DNA of 64,000 nt from Tubulanus polymorphus (GCF_964204645.1 NC_134027.1:11272485-11336484); one strand, 5' to 3'; numbered from the stretch's first letter, positions 9,718 through 22,157 are shown. Program-made: numbers and translations. Notes: generated from the letters alone by a model not told the origin.

Positions 9718-12700
9718 ATGATTCCATTAGAATTGCTTACATTCGGCGCCAATGCCGCTATTTTAGCCATTTTTTACCGTGGATACAAGAAGACAAAGAA
9801 GTACATCACTGCAGTCGAGGTACCGGGTATACGCTTTACCACTGGATTTTTGTCACAGACACAAATTAGGCCTATTTCTATTTGGATAGTGTTGAATCAT
9901 AAATCTGTACCGGTATCATTGACCAACCCCAGTATTTCTGTTGTTAGTGATACTACATCCTTGTTTGCCAGGGTTTGATAATCACATGCTGATTACAAAC
10001 CCTGGCTGCAAACCCTTTATTTATTGCCCACAATTTCTTGGGGGGCAGTCTAGGCCCTATATATATCAGCCAATTAGACGCGTTGTTTTTCATCGGCAGA
10101 TTCACTACGCATGATCCCCGTCGCATGTGATTGGCTTCACCAAGAACCTAAGTGTCTGATGTACCACAGACACTAAGACACGAACGACATTTTCTCGATA
10201 CTCTTAGATCACTGTGACTTTAAACCACCAGAAATGCAGTTTCACCAAATCGATTGTGAAAAATAAACTATCATTACAAACCTCACATATTCAGTTTTCT
10301 TATTATTATGTTCATTCGGAGGTTCCTTCATCATACTCCGTGCTTGATGCCATATAAATACAGAAATAGCAAAAATGACACCATTTTTTCACTTTGAAAC
10401 TAGGCATTGTAACACTGTAGTTTGTTAGCAACAAGACACTTGAGCGATGCGTGTCTCATCGCTAATCAGCGCATCATTTTTGTATCTTAAATTTAATTGC
10501 ACTAAAATCAGATTTATCGTCAAAATGATATAATGAACAAACGTAAGACATCATAAGGTTAGTGTAGATAGTTTATTTATCAGAATCGGTTGTTTATTTG
10601 CTGAGATATCGCAGTTTGAACACAGGCAAAAATGCCGACAGTCGTTGTGTCGGCAAAAGTCACGCGAATTTGAATGAACGTGTCTGGGTGGGTGGTTACA
10701 CAGGATCGTAGAGCAACGTAGATACATTGTGGAGACAGCCACACTGCCCGGACTGGGTGAAGTGATTGGCTTGATATGTAGAGTGATGGCCGCTGACAAC
10801 CTGTTCACCCAACAAAATCGTGGGCTCAATGTCATAGACCAATGAAGGGTTTTGTTAGTTGTCGAATAAACACTATAATGCGTGTATACTGTAGATAAAT
10901 GAAGAAATCCCACACTTCGAATTTTAAAATTATACGATCAAATTTATTATAATGAAACCACAACGTTTCGGCTGTTGACTAACAGCCATCATCAGGTGGA
11001 ATGACCAGAAAGGTTTTGTGTTGGTACACTGAGTACAGTGTCAGATGTAGGCCTATTCTAAGTACTGGTGCATGTATCTATCATGTATCTATAGAGTAAT
11101 GAAGAGTGATTCTAGTTGCTAGTCGCTTTAATCTATGTAGATTAGATCAAAATCCGGATTTAACAAATCAGGATCAAGCGAGTTTGACCTAATCAGTGCT
11201 GAATAGCTTTGATAATTGGACGGGCTACACCAGAAGAAAATATGCGATTTTAACAACAGTTTCTGGTTAGGGAGCATTCACAAATTACGTACCTCAACAT
11301 CTCCCGTTTTTCTGACTCCCCCTTGCACCACCTTTGTACCAAATGCACTGACCCCCTCTTAGCTACGTACCATGACACCCATGACCACCCCCCTCCCCCC
11401 AATTATATTGATACCAAGCACACATAGAACAAAAGTCGGATAAGAAGACACAACAAAAGAATTAAGCAAGTATTGTTGTTTATTGATTTTATATACCAGG
11501 CACTAAAAGCCGTGATAAAACAACTGTGGTATCGGCTATTTTCATTTGAGTTTGGTGCATATAGTACCTACCAAGATTGATTAATACCCCCCCTCCCTCA
11601 AAGTACATAACTTTTTTGCTGACCAGTTGTTTGGGAAAGAGGGCTAGATACTAGACGTATGTATGCCTAGAAAAATAGATGCCTTAGAATATCTATTTTC
11701 TAAAATTAACTTTCTGAATTACAGAATGCGCCTGATATTGAAGTCGGAGAAGATCTCAAAGCAAAATTGCTACAGGATGGCGTGATGCCTTACGTGTGTT
11801 TGAGTGGTTTGGTCACACCGAGCGAAAAAGCATTACAAAGTCAATTCTGTGATGATTTTACTGGGGTCATTCAACAGTTGACAGTGAAAGAATTTCGCAC
11901 TCGTAGGCAAAGAGGATTCTGGTAGGATAAACCTTTTATGATTAACCCACGGGGCCTGACTAAACTTGATTTTAGTACCCTCACCGCAAATAATGCAGAT
12001 TAGTTACTTCCAGTTTCTGTGTATAGTTCCCACTTATTACAGATCATGGGCCCTCTATAGGACTAATGAAATTAAAACCTGTTGAGAAATCGCGATTACA
12101 AATCATATTGTATATGCATTTTGAGTCTGCTGTTATTTTGAGAACTTTGTGTTTGACTTGTTAAACTCAGCTTTCTCCATATTCTAGAATTTAAAAGGGC
12201 CTGCATTAATTGTTAAGAGTAGGACATGTGGCTGCTGAAGTACTGGTAGCAAGGCTTTCGATCACCCAAAAAACAGAAAATTTAAGCTTGATTTTTGTGT
12301 AATCTTCGATTTGCCACACAAGCTTAATATACTTGGAAGCAATTATCAGCATGGATAGAATATTGACATCCACTCGGGTAGGGACAGCAGATATTTCATA
12401 CGGGATGGCTGATTTTCAGAGGGGTGGATGTAAAAATGAAATGGGTGGCTGCCCCTATAAGAACTGTTGTGGATAAAACTGATACTGTGCTTAATCTGGA
12501 TCTGTTTTATCCACATAGTTCATATTTGAAAAGGCACATATATCCGTAGTCTAAAAACTTTGTACAGTTCTGATAAAAAACCATTGTACTGGTGTAATCA
12601 AAGGTATGATTTGATCTGAATTTCTCAAAATAGGTTGTTTCATACCATCATTTGTTTGGAAACAAACTAAAACTAGTAAAGTTAATTCTGTATTGAATCA

Positions 12701-13560
12701 AAATTTAACCAACGTGGAACTGTTGGGTGCTGCCTACAATATCCTCAATACACTGGTATCTAAAAACTCTTTTGTTTGAAAAACCTTTTGTTCGTTTACT
12801 TGTAATAATTTTTCGGCCTGTTTTTAATTTCAGGAGTGACTCGTCGAGGGTTTTAAAAGATATCGTTAATTGCATACCGTTCGCGTTACGGAGTATGCGA
12901 CCGGCAGACGACACGTTAGTACACGTCGCTGAACCTACCAAATCGAATACGCTCATGAATAATCTAACGGCGACGCACGATCACTTCAAACCAGCGGCGA
13001 CTGGCTGGATCGAGCGAAGTCTCGAACGAATCGCCGGCGAAGTGACTAAAGGATTCAATGAATCGGAACATATGTTGCTCGTCGATTCGAAACTGATCGC
13101 CATCGGCGAAGTGACGTTACGAAACGGCGGCGTCATCACCATGCGTCCGCCCGAGTTGAACGATTTACCATACATTCTAGGACGCTTTTCCAAGGAGGAT
13201 ATCCTGAAGAAATTGGAAAATCGGTCGTTCGTATATAGAGTCTGCACGGGTATATTTACAGTGACGGCGATCGCGATATTGTATATATACTTTAAGAAAC
13301 TGTACACCACGTGGATGGACGAACGCACCGACGAGAACTTATTATCAGAGGTTCAACGTCTACGTCGCGAGCATTACGAAGATACCGATGGTCAGTTACA
13401 GCATTGTATTATATGTCTGACTAATCGTCGCGATGTTGTGTTATTGGATTGCGGACATATTTGTACCTGTGCCGAATGCGCTGTCATGCTACCCGCACCC
13501 AGAAGATGTCCGATATGTCGTACTGATATAAGGGAAGTGATACCTGTCTATACACCATAG
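9718..13560 (+). CDS. MUL1: Mitochondrial E3 ubiquitin ligase 1 (MUL1/MAPL-like); three coding exons
   Basis: In vertebrates MUL1 is an outer-mitochondrial-membrane RING ligase with ubiquitin and SUMO ligase activities in mitochondrial dynamics. Coding exons are 9718-9819, 11725-11921 and 12834-13560 (TAG), all GT-AG with matching phases, encoding 341 residues against 352 in human. Exon 1 gives the first membrane segment (about residues 4-20). Exons 2-3 give the intermembrane BAM-type domain. A second membrane segment follows (TGIFTVTAIAILYIYF), then a C-terminal RING with C291-x2-C294-x11-C306-x-H308-x3-C312-x2-C315-x9-C325-x2-C328, complete for C3HC4 zinc binding. In-frame ATGs at 9565 and 9670 could extend the N terminus. 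I chose 9718 because it best fits the family length and puts the membrane segment at the start. The divergent neighbour is DHODH; MITEs occupy the shared upstream spacer. Confidence 0.93.
9965..10185 (+). repeat. Dispersed repeat shared with 50205-50440
   Basis: The two copies share, in order, AAACCC-TTAT, GCCCAC-ATT-CTTGG, a CTATATATC block, CCAAATTAGA/CCAAATCAGA and the CATGATC/CATGATT end. It sits in MUL1 intron 1. No inverted ends are obvious. Confidence 0.55.
10930..11010 (-). repeat. Penelope-type retroelement fragment with hammerhead-like core
   Basis: On the minus strand the order is CTGATGA, a 7-bp stem (GGCTGTT with AACAGCC) closed by AGTC, then GAAAC. This is the layout of a hammerhead ribozyme core as known from Penelope-like elements. 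One extra T separates CTGATGA from the stem, and no well-paired stem I is apparent. It is most likely a decayed 5'-truncated element end in MUL1 intron 1. Confidence 0.5.
11271..11625. repeat. Degenerate foldback-type element, C-rich
   Basis: The left end GGGAGCATTCACAAATTACG and a right-hand AAAGTACATAACTTTTTTG, with poly-C tracts near both ends, resemble a decayed foldback element in MUL1 intron 1. The boundaries are approximate. Confidence 0.35.
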
Positions 13561-14242
13561 AATAATACTCATATGTAATTATTTATCATATATGTATAGT
13601 AAAGTTTTAGTAGTAAAGTTTTATTTTTCTAGTAGCTCTGACTTTTTGACTTGTCATTTTATTTTGGAAGCTATATCAAGGTGATTATAAAATCGAGCTC
13701 AGGCCAATCTGGTTCAATTGTTTTGATTACTTAGGCTTTTTTTTGGATTGAATTCATTTTGAGACTAATGTCTATTTCAATTTCGATTGAGAGGACATAT
13801 ATGTATGTACCAAAACTGACTGAGCTAAGCTAACCGATGATCGGGTGGCCTGATGCCTTCTCAAGTCATGTTGAAATGGCATAGTGTGGAACATAAGTTG
13901 AACTTTTACCTAGAAACTTAATGTCTGATGTTCAACTGACTGGTAGGAACACTAGGATCATAGAGCGATAGAGATCACTGTGGATGACTATGAGGGCACC
14001 GCAGACAATTATGACTTTTTGTTACATTATGAAAATGATTCCCTACTTTAATGCGCACAAAGCTTTTAGTGCAACCTTCAATGCAAAAATGATATTTGTA
14101 TCGATAGCATAGGCAACGAAGAGGGAGAATGAAAATTAAGCAGAGGGTTCATTACGCACGGTAGATTTTGGAGCATTCCCGATATTGTAACTCCGATAAT
14201 GAGACGTCGGTTGGGATATCATCGGAGCAGTCCGTATTCAAG
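13561..14242. other. MUL1-UBA2 intergenic spacer
   Basis: About 680 bp separates the MUL1 stop from the UBA2 start. It must contain the MUL1 3' end and the UBA2 promoter. I see no canonical AATAAA shortly after MUL1 (only AGTAAA-like strings near 13600) and no clear repeat. Confidence 0.4.
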
Positions 14243-17200
14243 ATGGCCGTCAATTTAGATGGAGTTCTCGATCAAACGCTACAAGAAACGATCAAATCCA
14301 GTCGGATTTTAGTCGTCGGAGCTGGTGGAATCGGTTGTGAATTGTTGAAGAATCTCGTGCTTACCGGATTCAATGATATAGAATTGGTTAGTGCGCGAAA
14401 TTCACCTCGCAATCCCTGTCAATCGCATTGAAAACAAAGCCGGCTTTATTTGAATCGGGTGTCCATCCAATTCAAATCAAATCTATATAGTGTCTACACT
14501 GCGGTGTATCTTTGTTTGTTTTTGTTGGTGTTGTTTTAGTTTGCATTGTTTGGATCTTGCTTTCCCAAGACTCAACCTGGTAAAAGTGCAGATCTGCACC
14601 TCTCCGTGTAAACGGTTCAATCAATTACATTAAATATCATTGTTTCAGATTCAAAATGTCATCAGCAATTCATACATTGCCATTGGTTAATTTTAATATA
14701 TCTTCACTAGAAAGATTTAGCCTGGATACTGTCATTCAGTAGATTGCATCAATCACGAGAGGTGCGGATCTGCACTTTTACCCTAAACCTATTTGATTAT
14801 TCATTTAACCCAACTTTGGGATGGCTTAAGTTTGATGTGTTGCCCGCACAGGCTACTACAAAGCCAAGCATTAGTTAGTACTAAAGCCTATTTATTTTTG
14901 ATTGTCCACGATCTTTTTGGGGTATTTCGCTTAATTTTGGGTGTGCATACCTCAAATAGGTCTTACGTAGGCCTACGTATAAATTGGTGTGTGAGGAATT
15001 GTAAGCCCCAGTTGACCTACAACTTAATGTCCTTCAATATTGAGCGATTTTTTTCATGCAATACATGGACATTTATTTTCTCCACTTTAGATTGATCTTG
15101 ATACAATCGATGTTTCCAATCTCAACAGACAGTTTCTGTTTCGGAAGGAACATGTTGGAAAATCAAAGGCAAAGGTAGGCTTATCATAATAACCATAATA
15201 TTCACAATAAGGCATTGTGTAATGAAAAAAATAATGTTAAGTCAGAATACTCAGTATTCTTGAAGATGACTATAGAATATTGTCAAAAGGGTATCCACTG
15301 CTAAAGAGAAGCTGGTTCGCTTGATGATAACTTACTGAAAATGAAATGATTAAATGATATGGATCCGTGGTTTCACATCGACTTAGTAGTTTTCCTTCTA
15401 AAAGTCCAAGGTCTAGAAAACTAGAAGGCAGGGTTCAAAAGAAAAGGAGGCTTTCTGAAATGATACATCCGAAAAGATGCGACTTCCATGATTATGGTGT
15501 AGAATTTGCAGGTTGTTGGGCCTAAAAAACCCAGCCCCCTAAATCTGCCTCTGAAGGGTGAGAAAGAGTTAAACCTGTAACGGTCAGTGGCAGTGGTTTG
15601 ACACTCGTTTTAGGGAGGAAAAGAATCCTGGCCTGATTCATTGGATTCAAAGGGGACAGAAAGCTTTCTCATTGAATTCTATATAATGGCAATAACCCAT
15701 CCAGAAGATTCAGCAGTGGTTCCTTATGTTTTCCTTATATGCTTCGATGTAAAAACGGTTTGGTTTTATTCTGCATTAAGGTTGCCCGTGAAAGCGCCCT
15801 GAAGTTTAACCCACATGTGAACATCAAAGCAATCCATGATAGCATCATAAGGTAAGGGCAATCGTTGAGTACTTCGGCATGTACACGAATTGAATCCTCT
15901 ATTCAATATTCGTTGATATTTCAGCCCAGATTATGGCCGGGACTATTTCCGAAAATTTGAAGTGGTGATGAATGCTTTAGACAATAAAGGTTAGATAATC
16001 ATATAAGTCTTACCAGGTAGTTCTATTATTTCTAATGGATCATATTTTAATTCAACGATTTTAATTCATATTTCAGCCGCTCGGAATCATGTTAATAGAA
16101 TGTGCTTGGCTGCCAATGTGCCCCTGATAGAAAGCGGTTCTGGTGGATACCTCGGTCAGGTTACTGTGATAAAAAAGGTAGCGCCATTGATAAGTTTGAA
16201 ACCCACTGTATACAGAAATTATAAGATTAACCCTTTCAGTGCTGACTAATTGCTATGCTATGCCTATAGTGCTGGAGATAATTTGAAGATTTTGAAAAAT
16301 CCCACCAGTATGTTGAATAACGGGAATACCACTATAATGCATCTACACCGTGGTGCGGTGTATCGTTAGTTACTAATATTCAACTGTTTGCTGTGCTGCC
16401 ATCTTTCAGTAGAGATAATTTCAAAAACTAATTGTTGATTACATCAATACACTGCAGTCCGGTGTATTAGCAAAATCCATCCATCACTGATTCATTAACT
16501 GCAATGCAGTGAAGACGGACTGAAAGGGTTAAGAACATATTTCATTTATCAAAAATTTATATCAAAAGACACAACGTTACAGACTCTCTCTCTAGAGACC
16601 ATTGTCAGGTAGCACAACTGCTTTGATTTTAGTGTTATGATTGAATAAATGTGGTGATATAAATGTGATGTTAATTATAAGGATGATAATTATATCATCA
16701 TAATTATGTCATCCTCTCGAGGCAATGAAATAAAATTCCTATGATGGTGTATTCACGTTTGATATCGTGATTACAGGGTGTTACCGAGTGTTATGAATGT
16801 CAGCCAAAAGCGGCACAGAAAACGTACCCCGGTTGTACGATAAGGAACACACCATCCGAACCGATACATTGTATAGTGTGGGCGAAGCATTTATTCAAGT
16901 AAGTTTCTAATCGACTTAAGAAGGAAGTGATTTAGCTCATAGCTCAAATAACATAATGGTTATTTGGAATACTACATGTAACACGGAACAGGGAAATGGG
17001 GAAAAACTGAAATGATAATTCCCCGTTTGGAAATATTTGGGAATTAGAAAAATTTTCCATATATTTCGGAAATTGATTTACATTCCATGTTTTGCATTTG
17101 CCAAGTACAATTTTCATCAGCAATTTCCTCAGAGAATCACCTTAATCAACCAGTCGCCACTAAAATGTTGACTAGCAGGATGATGCTGTGTGTTCATTTC

Positions 17201-20200
17201 CATTTGGGAAAATTGAAAAATCACCCATGAAATACTTAAGAACCTGGGACTGTTTAATTCATATAACTGTGGGAACCATAATACTAAAGTAACTAGAAAT
17301 ATTACATTTTTGACGGACGAAGGAAATATTTCTAGTATTTTGAATAAACTTATTAGTCATTCAACAATTTTTTGAAAAAAAGTTTGGTGATTCGAATGGT
17401 TCATTGATTAAACTCTTGATTTCAACAGTCAATTATTCGGCGAGTCTGATCCGGACGAGGACGTATCTCCAGACGCGGCGGATCCCGAGTTGGTCGCGAA
17501 CGCCGGTCAAGCGGCGCTGCAGTCGGAATCGAGAGACGACGGAAACGTCGACCGAGTGTCCACGCGGGCCTGGGCTGCCGGCACCGGGTACAACGCCTGC
17601 AAAATATTTAATAAGGTATTACGAGAAATCGTGATGAATGGAATTAATTCAATTTGTGAGAAATCCAAATCAAATATTCTATTTTACACGACACTTTTAT
17701 TATTCACGTAAAATTTTTTTTTGTTGGAGATCAAACATCTCCGCACTAAGCTTGTGTGAACGTATAGAGAAAGGCTCATGTATAACTGGTTCATAGTTAG
17801 CATGTTAGTTCCCCGATACAATAATACATGCGGTATTTGCAATCCTTCTCTTTACAGTTATTCAAAGATGATATCAAATATTTATTGTCGATGGAGAAAT
17901 TATGGGAAAAGCGACGAAAGCCGGTACCGCTCGACTGGGACCATTTAGACGATCTAGGTATGTTAATAAATCACCCAAAAATTTTTGTACGGATTTGTAC
18001 CCGGACACTTAGCGTACATAAGTTAGGAGGTTGTCGTATTAATAGTGTGGTAGGCGTAATACAACTAGGACCATCTATACCGGGATTGTCAAAATCAAAA
18101 TTTCATGAGATATTGAACTTATATCCATCTATCCGTTAATTTCAAGGGGAAAGTTCTGCCGTCATGCAAGAGGGATTGAAAGACCAGAAACTATGGTCGA
18201 TAAGCGAATGTAGAGACCATTTCCAAGAGAGCGTCAAGAACTTGCGAAACGCGTTAACGAAACAGGGTGAAAATGGCATGCTCGTCTGGGACAAGGTAAA
18301 TATGAGCGGATTTATCTTTTCGCGCCGGGTATCGAAACGTTTGTTTTACCGGATATGCTAATTTCCTAGTGGTATCGATTTGTTTAGGATGATGAGCCCG
18401 CGATGGACTTCGTTACTGCCGCAGCCAACATTCGAGCTCATATATTCGGCATTCCAACAAAGACGAGATTCGATATAAAATGTAAGCGAGCTTTTCGGTT
18501 TCTTCGGAAATGAGGTCTGTGTAAGCGATTGTTGGAGTCATCGGTTTTGATTTAGCCATGTTTTGATTCAAACCTGTTTGATGGCCGCGGATTTGTCAGT
18601 TCGTAAAGGCCTATTCGTATATCCAGAGATGTTTTAAGTCAGTTATATTGAACCAGAGTTCATTGGTTTTCAGGAGGGGTGGATCCCGGGGGACTTGTGA
18701 GACTTGTACAAGTCCATCAAATATATTGAGTGCCCTTTTCTATTTTTTGTTAACATAGATTATTGGGCATTTCGGTGTAGTAGTGCCCCCAATATTGCCT
18801 TTTTGGAATTCATAGTGCCCTTTTTGGAATTGATAAGTTCCTCAAAATTGGTCTCTAGATCCAACCCTTGTGTTATCCCATGGAGCCACGTTATGGTTGC
18901 ATGTATCCATATGGTGTGGGGTTCAGGGTTGGTGGGCATGGTTTACTTTATTTGACATCAGCTACAAATTTTCTGTTGTGTGGAAACTTTGTTTCCGGTC
19001 CTTAACGGGATATGTACATAGAGATTCTGGATTCTATTTGCAGCGATGGCTGGTAACATAATTCCTGCTATAGCCACGACCAATGCCATAGTCGCCGGAC
19101 TCATAGTATTAGAAGGAATCAAAGTATTGAAAGGACAAATAGATAGATGTAAAACGGTATGTATTGCTCGTGAAATTAGCGTACTGGACCCAGTTCTGTG
19201 GTCAGTTCTATAGTTCTAGGTTGCCACACTAGACCGAGTGTGCAGGTTTGCCATTCGAAAACTTGTGGCACCAATTAGATTGCTCGTATGATCGTTGAGG
19301 CAAATGTCACGAATAAACTATAGACAGAAAAACCTGGGCTAAGATAAAAAGGGATTTCCGATTGGCTAATAATGAGATCCTCTCAGCTGAGCAAGTAGCT
19401 GAGCACTCAGACTAATCAGTCAGGGTTTCAAATCATGGCAAGTCTCAATGCAGTCAGGTTCGAATCACGAGGAGGATGATTCCTAGCTTAATGGGAGAGC
19501 TGAAAAATCATCTAGCTGTACGGAAAGACAAAATATGATTTATCAGGGTGCCTCAAATGTGGTTTTCACGAATTTTTTTGGCCCTTTTGGCAGATTGGGC
19601 CCTAGCAAGGAGAGCAAATCAAACTGATCAGGAGTGAGCCTGTTAAAACCTGTCTCGGATTCCCCAGTATTTGTTTCTAATATGATGATCGTAATGTATT
19701 TTAGATATACATGACTCGTAAACCGAATCCTCGGAAAAAGGTGCTCATTCCGTGTCAACTAGTGACGCCTAATCCGAAGTGTTACGTTTGCGCCGAGGAA
19801 CCGGAGGTCACCGTGCGGCTCAACATGAAACACTTCACCGTGAAAATGTTCGAAGACCGCATTCTGAAGGGGCAGTTGGGCATGGTGGCTCCGGATGTCG
19901 ATATTAATGGCACGATTTTGATCTCAAGCGAAGAAGGTGAAACTGAAGGTAAGAACTACCGGTACTAATGTAATGCGGGTTCAATCTAGAGCATGGGCCC
20001 GCACCAATCAGACATTCGATATGTTATTTATCATTCTTTCAATTTTTGATTCACTTAAGAAGTCATCTCAGTACGATAACCGCACTCAAACCTGGTGAAC
20101 GGATAATAGGATAAAAACCCACTATGTACAATTAAAAGAATTTGTAATCGAGAATACGACGTTTCGATCTCACACTACAGCGCACTACTGCAAGCTTCAA

Positions 20201-21874
20201 ACAACAATATTAGTTATTTAAATGCCACACTTTCAGAAAAATACTTCACAGTACAGGTACAACGATAATAAATGTTTGAAGGGGGGTCGTTGCAGGCTGT
20301 AGGTTAGTACCTGAATGAATCCGAGCGGGGCAGTTGCTGAGTAATTTATCTTTAACCCGCTCATCAGTGGTTCCAGTCAAATCACGGGTTTTACCGGTAT
20401 GCGTTTGAATCTAGGTAGCAACGAAATTTCTTTGGTTGATGGTTCTTCGTTTCATTAGAGAGGAATCCTCAATGCCCTTAGTGGTGCTCAGCTGGTTGGG
20501 GGATTGAACGAAAATTTCAAAAACTTAATCATTCCTCAGTATATAGAGCTGCTGACTGTTTTCAATATTCTGTAGTCTCTAGAGAAATTACTTGATTTGT
20601 GTTTGAAGCTTTCAGAAGTAAAAAAAATTGTTACCGAAGGTCTAACCGTTGATTGCTGAATATAATTTGAACATTAACGAAATGTTCCCGTGTTAGCTTG
20701 GTACTGATAGCACTTTGCTAATGTTGCCGAATGACTGTTGTTTGTGATCTTTGTTTGCAGAAAATAACGACAAGCCATTAGCAGATTTTAACATTCGCGA
20801 CGGCACTCAACTTAAATGCGACGACTTTCTGCAGGAATACAAATTAGCGATAAATATATATCACGTGTAAGTTTGCAGGTACTGGGACAACATTTCAGGG
20901 CCTTACAGGGTACTTGCCCTCCAGAAATTTCAGATAAGTACCCTGCTTGCAAATGATATTGCTATATCCAATAGAAATTTTAATGTTCATGCTTAGATTT
21001 CAATCCTTCACTTAGGCCTTAACAGAGTTTCTGTTAGGGCAATACAAGGATAATTGTTATATCAGTTTTTGACTTCAGGTAACTGCCTTTTACGCATTTC
21101 TCTGCCCCTGTCCCCCCCCCTCAATGGTTAATATGTTGTATTATTTAATCAATGTGTCTATTTTGTATTGCAGGGATGAATTGGAAGATCAGAAGGAGTT
21201 TGAATTACTCGGTGATATAAGCGATCTGGCTCCGAAACCATCGACGTCGGGGGTTTCCACTAACGGCAGTAAATCGGAGAATACCTCAGGTATGAATTTC
21301 ACGACCCTATACATGCACGATTAAACTGAGTTCAGTCATCAGTTAAGTCATCAAGGTTTGGTTCCATAGTCGCGACTTAAGTCCCAAAAATTGTCTTAAA
21401 ACTAAAGACTAGTCTTAAGTTGTTAGATTGGTTATAGAACTAACGATAGTCTTAGTCTGGTCACCAGAAGCCAACACCAGTTTTCGTGCTAGCAGCCCTC
21501 GTATCCAAATCTGCCCTTCTCAAATTAAGTGCCCATTCCAATTTTCAGGTCCATTTCCTTCGAACAATTGTAGATCCGCCCTAGTTCAGTATATCATCAA
21601 TACCGGTAGATCATCGATTTCGTTCGATATTTCAGATGACGTCGATGCTCAACCGTACAGTAAAGATGACGATGTGAATGATGATGACGACGACGATGAT
21701 ATTGAGATGATCGTACCAGCCGACACGAACGAACAAACGTCTGACGTTGGTAAAGGCAAGAAACGAAAGGCTTCCGACGACGACGTACTTCCAATCGATA
21801 ATAAAAAGACGAAACAGTCGCAGAACGTGCCGATTGTGGACGATAGCGACGACGATGTAGTTACTTTAGATTAA
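14243..21874 (+). CDS. UBA2: SUMO-activating enzyme subunit 2; fifteen coding exons
   Basis: UBA2 is the catalytic half of the nuclear SAE1-UBA2 E1 enzyme that adenylates SUMO and passes it to UBC9. Exons: 14243-14386, 15091-15174, 15781-15851, 15925-15989, 16077-16177, 16777-16898, 17429-17615, 17858-17957, 18147-18295, 18388-18481, 19044-19156, 19705-19948, 20761-20866, 21174-21289, 21636-21874. All phases join, giving 644 residues (human 640). The nucleotide-binding loop [13 protein letters not shown] is near residues 26-38. The catalytic cysteine is C175 in [12 protein letters not shown]. Zinc ligands are C160/C163 and C436/C439. A ubiquitin-fold domain (ETEG into FLQEY) follows, then an acidic tail with a seven-Asp run, IEMIV (possible SUMO-interacting motif), GKKRK and NKKTK basic nuclear signals, and the family-typical acidic end (...VVTLD). 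The start is the ATG matching the family; the upstream frame lacks an ATG. Introns carry many repeats. Nothing is broken. Confidence 0.97.
14579..14782. repeat. 204-bp MITE with 26-bp inverted ends
   Basis: The left arm GGTAAAAGTGCAGATCTGCA... and right arm (14757-14782) are complementary over 26 bp with one mismatch. Each arm also contains its own GCAGATCTGC palindrome. It lies in UBA2 intron 1. I see no second copy in the window. Confidence 0.8.
16227..16532 (-). mobile_element. piggyBac-like MITE, TTAA-flanked, in UBA2 intron 5
   Basis: It is bounded by TTAA on both sides, with CCCTTTCAGTGC at the left and the complementary CTGAAAGGG at the right. TTAA targets and CCCTTT ends are hallmarks of the piggyBac superfamily. 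Internally it has palindromic CACCG-CGGTG boxes. Relatives are at 37856-38136, 43478-43688 (truncated) and 49301-49596. Confidence 0.8.
16550..16615 (-). repeat. Second Penelope-type end, hammerhead-like but decayed
   Basis: On the minus strand CCTGACAATGG, a stem of GTCTCTAGAGAGAGAG type, then GTAACGTTGTG occupies the same order and spacing as the 10930-11010 fragment. The core has CTGACAA for CTGATGA and GTAAC for GAAAC, so it should be inactive. Confidence 0.45.
18672..18870. repeat. AGGGGxGGATCC-type foldback element in UBA2 intron 10
   Basis: The left end AGGAGGGGTGGATCCCGG is matched by an inverted GTCTCTAGATCCAACCCTTG at the right. The interior repeats AGTGCCC(TTTT) blocks. It is related by its ends to 2964-3004 and 57301-57560. 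Confidence 0.55.
19215..19490 (+). repeat. Dispersed repeat shared with a DHODH intron, copy 2
   Basis: It matches 2420-2605 through CACACTAGACC, GATTGGCTAATAATGA and AGGTTCGAATC-GAGGATG. GGTTCGAATC is a good tRNA B-box match here, which favours a tRNA-derived SINE. It lies in UBA2 intron 11. Confidence 0.5.
20100..20215 (-). repeat. Retroelement 3'-end fragment (GATCGAAACGTCGTATTCTC type)
   Basis: On the minus strand GAGATCGAAACGTCGTATTC is followed by AATTCTTTTAATTGTAC, an arrangement common to Penelope-like element ends. No CTGATGA box is present, so it is not called a ribozyme. It lies in UBA2 intron 12. Confidence 0.35.
20895..21120. repeat. Probable decayed AGGGCC-type foldback element
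   Basis: CAGGGCCTTACAGGGTACTTGCCCTCCAGAAATTT at the left and the CTCTGCCCCTGTCCCCCCC run at the right mirror the internal layout of 5851-6014. The ends are too diverged to define exactly. It lies in UBA2 intron 13. Confidence 0.4.
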
Positions 21875-21885
21875 TTCAAATTATT

Positions 21886-22157
21886 AGCCGCGATTGCACG
21901 AGCATTTTTGGTCTGTGCCAGATTTGGCCCGGAACAATTGTTCACACAGGTTCCTGTTTAGCCCGACAAAAAATGTTGGACCAGGCCTTTAGCACGGGTC
22001 GAATGATTGCATGTGATTTGCAAATTGTTATGGAAGTGACTCACTTTGCTTTGGTATTGAGTGGATGGCTTACATGTGAACGCACTCTCTAATTAAGCAC
22101 AGGGCAAATTTGACTCTGGCCTATCCGGGCCAAGTCATCGCCGTGTGATCGCGGCTA
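21886..22157 (+). mobile_element. AGCCGCGATCACACG element, full copy, abutting the UBA2 stop
   Basis: The left end AGCCGCGATTGCACGAGC and the right end TCCGTGTGATCGCGGCT form terminal inverted repeats. The interior is the family body: GGCC(C)-AAATTTGGCCC boxes, a TTCACACGGGTGCC-type box, ACTCACTTCGCTTTG, then CTCTCTAATTA. It starts 12 bp after the UBA2 stop codon, so it probably supplies the 3' UTR. TTA and TAA flank the inverted ends, compatible with a TA target. Confidence 0.8.

Noticed and set aside
9565-9978. A single-exon 137-residue protein covering MUL1 exon 1
   Set aside because: The frame reads through the GT donor at 9820 into the intron; only the part to 9819 joins in phase with MUL1 exon 2.
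19440-19475. tRNA gene (GGTTCGAATC B box)
   Set aside because: No A box at the proper distance and no cloverleaf; it fits a SINE-like dispersed repeat shared with 2420-2605.
20100-20215. Third hammerhead ribozyme candidate
   Set aside because: GAAACG is present but there is no CTGATGA box at the right distance; only the retroelement-end resemblance was kept.
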